DNA of 9,804 nt from UBA5026 sp949065595 (GTDB lineage Bacteria > Bacillota_I > Bacilli_A > RF39 > UBA660), in the NCBI GenBank assembly GCA_949065595.1, contig CARSXK010000031.1, positions 1 through 9,804 of the forward strand. Reading direction: 5' to 3'. The translations under genes and the position numbers were made by a program. Within the stretch, counting starts at the first letter, position 1, and each line of letters begins with the position of its first letter. The notes under the pieces were generated by a model. It was not told where the DNA came from and made no database searches. It saw only the letters and a list, made by a program, of their open reading frames with translations. Below, one piece after another: positions 7,168-9,804 of this stretch.

Positions 7168-7812
7168 CTAGAATAAATCATTTTTTTTGTTGTACCTATA
7201 GATAATGAAAATTCCTCCAATAATAAAAATTGGTAAAACGATATAATAATAATCTAAATATAATTCTAAAATATAATCATATATTCCTTTGACATCTTCT
7301 TTAGATTTTTCTTCCGTTGGCTTTTCCGTTGGCTGTTTGAGTCCTTCTACCTTTTTTTTAAATTCATCATACGACAATGTGATATTGGTCCATTTTTGAC
7401 ACAATGCATTATTTTCCATACCCTGACATACAGGGTCTTGATAATATGGATTATATGGTGGTGTATTTACATAATGGGAATATAATAATTCATCCTTACA
7501 ATATAAATCTTCCATATATACATCAAAACGATAACTTGTATTAGGACTTAAATTAGCAATGATAAGTTCACTTCCACGATATGGATAAGTAACCCCATTT
7601 TTCACATCTTTAATCGTAAATCTATCATAGATATTGGATAGTATAATTTGAAACGAAATGGTTCCATTTTCTTCTTGATAGGTATAGCTGGTTGTAATAT
7701 TATTGGCCAGTGCTTGATACTTTACTTTATCCTCATTTTTACAAAGAATTGCTTTTATTTGAAATGGAATCAACAAAAACAATAAGCCAATACATCCAAT
7801 GATTCGTTTCAT
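7168..7812 (-). CDS. Single-pass surface protein with Fn3-like ectodomain, first gene of the pilus operon
   Basis: This 214-residue protein has a signal peptide (about 1-21, QIKA at its end), an extracellular beta-rich domain (about 30-118), a Thr/Pro/Glu/Lys linker (KPTEKPTEEK-like, about 158-170), a membrane helix at about 189-204 and a short basic cytoplasmic tail. The segment LIIANLSPNTSYRFDVYM resembles the end of a fibronectin type III fold. Four extracellular Cys (24, 105, 129, 138) could form two disulfides. The linker DNA has an imperfectly spaced 11-bp repeat, TTCCGTTGGCT, at 7312-7322 and 7324-7334. AAAGGG at 7821-7826 lies eight bases before the ATG. It is followed after ten bases by the thioester protein, so it may anchor or chaperone that protein. 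I do not recognise the family; its role is inferred from position only. Confidence 0.8.
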   Translation of the reverse strand: MKRIIGCIGLLFLLIPFQIKAILCKNEDKVKYQALANNITTSYTYQEENGTISFQIILSNIYDRFTIKDVKNGVTYPYRGSELIIANLSPNTSYRFDVYMEDLYCKDELLYSHYVNTPPYNPYYQDPVCQGMENNALCQKWTNITLSYDEFKKKVEGLKQPTEKPTEEKSKEDVKGIYDYILELYLDYYYIVLPIFIIGGIFIIYRYNKKNDLF

Positions 7813-7833
7813 CCTATCTACCCTTTCTTTTTT

Positions 7834-7861
7834 ATTATAACATGAATTCCTTATTCTACAA
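7834..7861 (-). promoter_or_regulatory. Extended -10 promoter for the pilus/adhesin operon
   Basis: On the minus strand a consensus TATAAT (7834-7839) is preceded by TG plus one base (7841-7842), an extended -10 element, which can compensate for the poor -35 TTGTAG (7856-7861, 16-base spacer). Transcription would start near 7827, just before the AAAGGG ribosome binding site, giving a leader of only about 15 bases. The motif TAGAATAAG (7850-7858) overlaps the spacer and the -35 box. Confidence 0.6.
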
Positions 7862-7884
7862 GTAATTATGCTACTTTTTTGACA

Positions 7885-9471
7885 TTATTTTACAACAATT
7901 TGATAGACAAACTCTCTAAATGTGAAGGAAATTGTGATATGTTCTGCATTTTCTAACTCTTTTGGTACTTCAATATAATAAGTATTTTCTACCATTTTTT
8001 TAGTTGGCTTGACTTGTTTTAAGTGGCTAACTGATTTTGTTTCCCCATTTATTTCATAAACAATTGTTCCAAAATCCCTTATTACAGTATATAAATCTGA
8101 TAAACGGGTATTGGTCGACTGTTCAGCAAGCGAAAAACTACCAACTAATTTCAGTAAAGATTTACTATAATTGTCACTGGTACTAGGTCGAATATATTCA
8201 ATCCCTGAAAAGCAGTTTTGCTCTGCTATACAATAAGTATAATTATTTGTAAATGTTTCTCCTATTTCATAAAAATCAATGTTTATTTTACTATTCTCTA
8301 AAATTCCTTTTTGTAATAAAATATTTTGTCCTATGGGATAAGGTTCCATAGTTATTTTTTGCTCATCATAAATAGGCGCTATTTTAATTTGAATTACCTT
8401 ATTGTTTGTATCTCTATACTTTAATATAATCTTATTTGGCGTAATCTCTTTTGGAATTTCATACATTAAAATAAATTCTTGAAAAGAAGTTGTCATGTAC
8501 TCGTTGTGATAAGGATTCCCTAAATCATAGAGATTCTCTTTATGAGCATCTGTTGTATGAAAGATAGTTCCATCAATATCCAATGTAAAACGATCTGGTG
8601 TAAATATTTTTTTATTGACAGAAGCAATCGAACGGATTTGATATTGAATGACTAATACCTGTTTTTCATCTTTTAATTTGCGATTATGGTAATCGTTGGT
8701 TGTTAGGTAACTGTTTTTAATATTTAGCATGTATTCAGAGGTGGAAAAGGCAACATGTTGTGTATATAGTTTATGATAGACACCTACATTTAAGTACACA
8801 AGAAAACAAACAAGTGCAATCGCCATTAAAATTAACATATGAATCATAAATTTATTTTCTATATATACATATTTGGCGTGTCTTATTTTTTTTCGAATAT
8901 TTCGTTTGAGTTGATCTGTATCCAATTCTACATCAATTTCAAATTCTTCATTGTCTTCTGATGCAATTTTCAAATCTTCTAAATCTTGTTCAAAATCAAA
9001 TTTTTTAATATTAAAACCTGTAGCACGCATACCAACTGTAATCAAACTTAAGGATTGGAGAATTAGTGCCAATAAACAAAAATCTCGAATTAACTTTAAT
9101 GTTCTTACATCCAATAGCCCAATTTCTAATGTTTTGATATTTGTATAACTGTATATCAAAACAAATGTTACAAAACAATAAACAATAATATTAAATACAT
9201 AAAATCGGGTTGGTTTTTTTTTAAAACTCATCAATCCTAAAATAATGAATGTTAAAATAAGGATTCCAATCATTACAACAATCATTGCTGGCGTAAATAA
9301 ACTAGAAGTAATACGAGTCCCAATGGTAGAAATACTAGAATTCATATACTCGCCGATAAACCGAAAAATATGATTGGTTCTGAATAATAAGTAAGCAGTC
9401 ATAATGGTTAAGGCAAAATGAATTACTTTAAAGTATTTAATTAAAAATGCAAACGGTTTTTTAAATAACAT
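7885..9471 (-). CDS. Five-TM membrane protein with large beta-rich extracytoplasmic domain, function unknown
   Basis: I do not recognise this 528-residue protein. Hydrophobic segments near residues 16-30, 60-82, 90-109, 128-147 and 207-229, combined with basic loops (FKKKP at 83-87; RNIRKKIRHAK at 190-200), predict the N-terminus inside and the C-terminal 300 residues outside. A cytoplasmic loop (about 148-206) has an acidic stretch (EDNEEFEIDVELD) before the basic patch. The outer part is beta-rich; residues about 268-365 resemble an Ig/telokin-like (DUF4352-type) fold, with a possible second copy at about 375-528. Two Cys (CIAEQNC, 414 and 420) may form a disulfide. The start has AAGGTGG a few bases upstream. 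It precedes the pilus operon in the same direction, but a separate promoter lies between, so the link to the pilus is uncertain. An A9 tract encodes the lysines at 84-86. Confidence 0.75.
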   Translation of the reverse strand: MLFKKPFAFLIKYFKVIHFALTIMTAYLLFRTNHIFRFIGEYMNSSISTIGTRITSSLFTPAMIVVMIGILILTFIILGLMSFKKKPTRFYVFNIIVYCFVTFVLIYSYTNIKTLEIGLLDVRTLKLIRDFCLLALILQSLSLITVGMRATGFNIKKFDFEQDLEDLKIASEDNEEFEIDVELDTDQLKRNIRKKIRHAKYVYIENKFMIHMLILMAIALVCFLVYLNVGVYHKLYTQHVAFSTSEYMLNIKNSYLTTNDYHNRKLKDEKQVLVIQYQIRSIASVNKKIFTPDRFTLDIDGTIFHTTDAHKENLYDLGNPYHNEYMTTSFQEFILMYEIPKEITPNKIILKYRDTNNKVIQIKIAPIYDEQKITMEPYPIGQNILLQKGILENSKINIDFYEIGETFTNNYTYCIAEQNCFSGIEYIRPSTSDNYSKSLLKLVGSFSLAEQSTNTRLSDLYTVIRDFGTIVYEINGETKSVSHLKQVKPTKKMVENTYYIEVPKELENAEHITISFTFREFVYQIVVK

Positions 9472-9481
9472 AATCCACCTT

Positions 9482-9501
9482 CTTATTCTAGCTTATTCTA
9501 G
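9482..9501. repeat. Tandem 10-bp direct repeat at the 5' leader of the 528-residue gene
   Basis: CTTATTCTAG is present twice with no gap (9482-9491 and 9492-9501). The period is one helical turn, and the repeat lies between the predicted start of transcription (about 9502) and the ribosome binding site. Nine bases of the same sequence recur at 7850-7858 in the pilus operon promoter. It could be an operator, but no regulator is visible. Confidence 0.7.
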
Positions 9502-9508
9502 TATTTAC

Positions 9509-9537
9509 AGTATATCGTAAATTTTATAAAATGAAAA
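9509..9537 (-). promoter_or_regulatory. Promoter candidate for the 528-residue membrane protein gene
   Basis: On the minus strand TTTTCA (9532-9537) and TATACT (9509-9514) are separated by 17 bases, a plausible sigma-A promoter about 40 bases upstream of the start codon. An alternative with TTGACT (9569-9574) and TATGAG (9547-9552), 16 bases apart, is also possible. Confidence 0.45.
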
Positions 9538-9655
9538 GTCTTTTTCCTCATACAGTTTATTTTATGACAGTCAATAATATACAAAATTCTTATTATAACT
9601 CAAATAATTCTTAAGGGGATATCTACTTAATACCTAATTTAATATTTAAAAATAA

Positions 9656-9684
9656 TTGACAAATAAGTATTCTTATGATAGATT
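9656..9684 (+). promoter_or_regulatory. Strong sigma-A-type promoter for the divergent lipoprotein gene
   Basis: A perfect TTGACA (9656-9661) is followed after 17 bases by TAGATT (9679-9684), with TG plus one base just before it (extended -10). Predicted transcription start is near 9691, leaving a leader of about 23 bases that contains AAGGAG at 9701-9706. Confidence 0.75.
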
Positions 9685-9713
9685 AAAAACCATTTGAGAG
9701 AAGGAGCTTACGT

Positions 9714-9804
9714 ATGAAAATAAAAAACATAAAAAGATATGCGGCTGCATTAGGTTTATCCGTTGCATTAGCTGGTTGTAGTCCGACATCTGACAATTGC
9801 TATA
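9714..9804 (+). CDS. Lipoprotein, N-terminal fragment (runs off right edge)
   Basis: The only rightward gene in the window is cut by the window end after 30 codons. It opens with a basic n-region (KIKNIKR), a short hydrophobic core and the lipobox LAGC, with Cys22 as the predicted lipidation site, so the product should be a lipoprotein on the outer face of the membrane. Pro-Thr-Ser residues after the Cys start a probable flexible tether. AAGGAG (9701-9706) lies seven bases before the ATG. It is divergent from the 528-residue gene and shares a 242-base intergenic region with it. Possible roles include solute-binding or other surface lipoproteins; the visible part does not discriminate. Confidence 0.85.
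   Translation, partial: MKIKNIKRYAAALGLSVALAGCSPTSDNCY

Noticed and set aside
7158..7220. N-terminal extension of the thioester protein from an earlier ATG (21 extra residues)
   Set aside because: It overlaps the 214-residue gene, lacks a ribosome binding site and places the signal peptide internally; ATG 7157 has GGGGG six bases upstream.
7859..7879. Small hairpin AAGTA...TACTT followed by T residues on the plus strand, as a terminator
   Set aside because: The stem is only five pairs, and no plus-strand transcript is evident to terminate; on the minus strand it has no T-run.
8951..9148. Plus-strand open frame opposite the 528-residue gene
   Set aside because: It is antisense to a coherent membrane-protein frame and has no translation signals.
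9565..9573. TGACAGTCA palindrome as an operator in the divergent intergenic region
   Set aside because: The arms are four bases only and the flanks do not extend the symmetry convincingly; it is expected by chance in AT-rich DNA.
1..9804. CRISPR arrays, tRNA/rRNA genes, insertion sequences or attachment sites
   Set aside because: No regularly spaced repeats, cloverleaf-like segments, transposase motifs or flanking inverted repeats were seen on either strand.

Overview
The window is AT-rich (about one third G+C by eye) with tightly packed genes, strong AGGAGG-type ribosome binding sites, a standard code (all Trp codons are TGG; stops are TAA or TAG only) and no secretin gene. This points to a low-GC monoderm Firmicute/Bacilli, plausibly an uncultured gut lineage of the RF39/Erysipelotrichia kind. 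The taxon is an inference.

Nearly everything lies on the minus strand, so the layout is read from high to low coordinates. At the right edge a plus-strand gene begins with its own promoter and encodes a lipoprotein; only 30 codons are visible. Divergent from it is a 528-residue protein with five membrane segments and a large beta-rich extracellular half (7885-9471). After a short gap with an extended -10 promoter comes a seven-gene run: a 214-residue signal-peptide/one-TM surface protein (7168-7812); a 992-residue, very cysteine-rich secreted protein with a recognisable thioester-domain signature (4179-7157); a small TadE-like pseudopilin (3767-4168); CpaB/RcpC (2938-3747); the TadA/CpaF ATPase (1807-2934); and the two membrane platform proteins TadB (891-1793) and TadC (106-891). 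Genes in this run overlap or nearly touch, and several ribosome binding sites sit in the stop region of the preceding gene, which supports one transcript. A hairpin plus T-run coincides with the tadC stop, yet another minus-strand gene with a good ribosome binding site starts 76 bases further on and runs off the left edge. It sits where a pilin gene could be, but too little is visible to say.

Working model: TadA, TadB, TadC and CpaB form the motor and base of a Tad (type IVc) pilus without an outer membrane. The pseudopilin primes or joins the fibre. The thioester protein is the likely adhesive payload, with Cys70 and Gln126 predicted to form an internal thioester able to bond covalently to a target amine. 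It has no LPXTG motif and no C-terminal membrane helix, so how it stays on the cell is open; the pilus or the neighbouring one-TM protein are the obvious candidates. The association of a Tad motor with a sortase-independent thioester adhesin is the most interesting aspect of the window.
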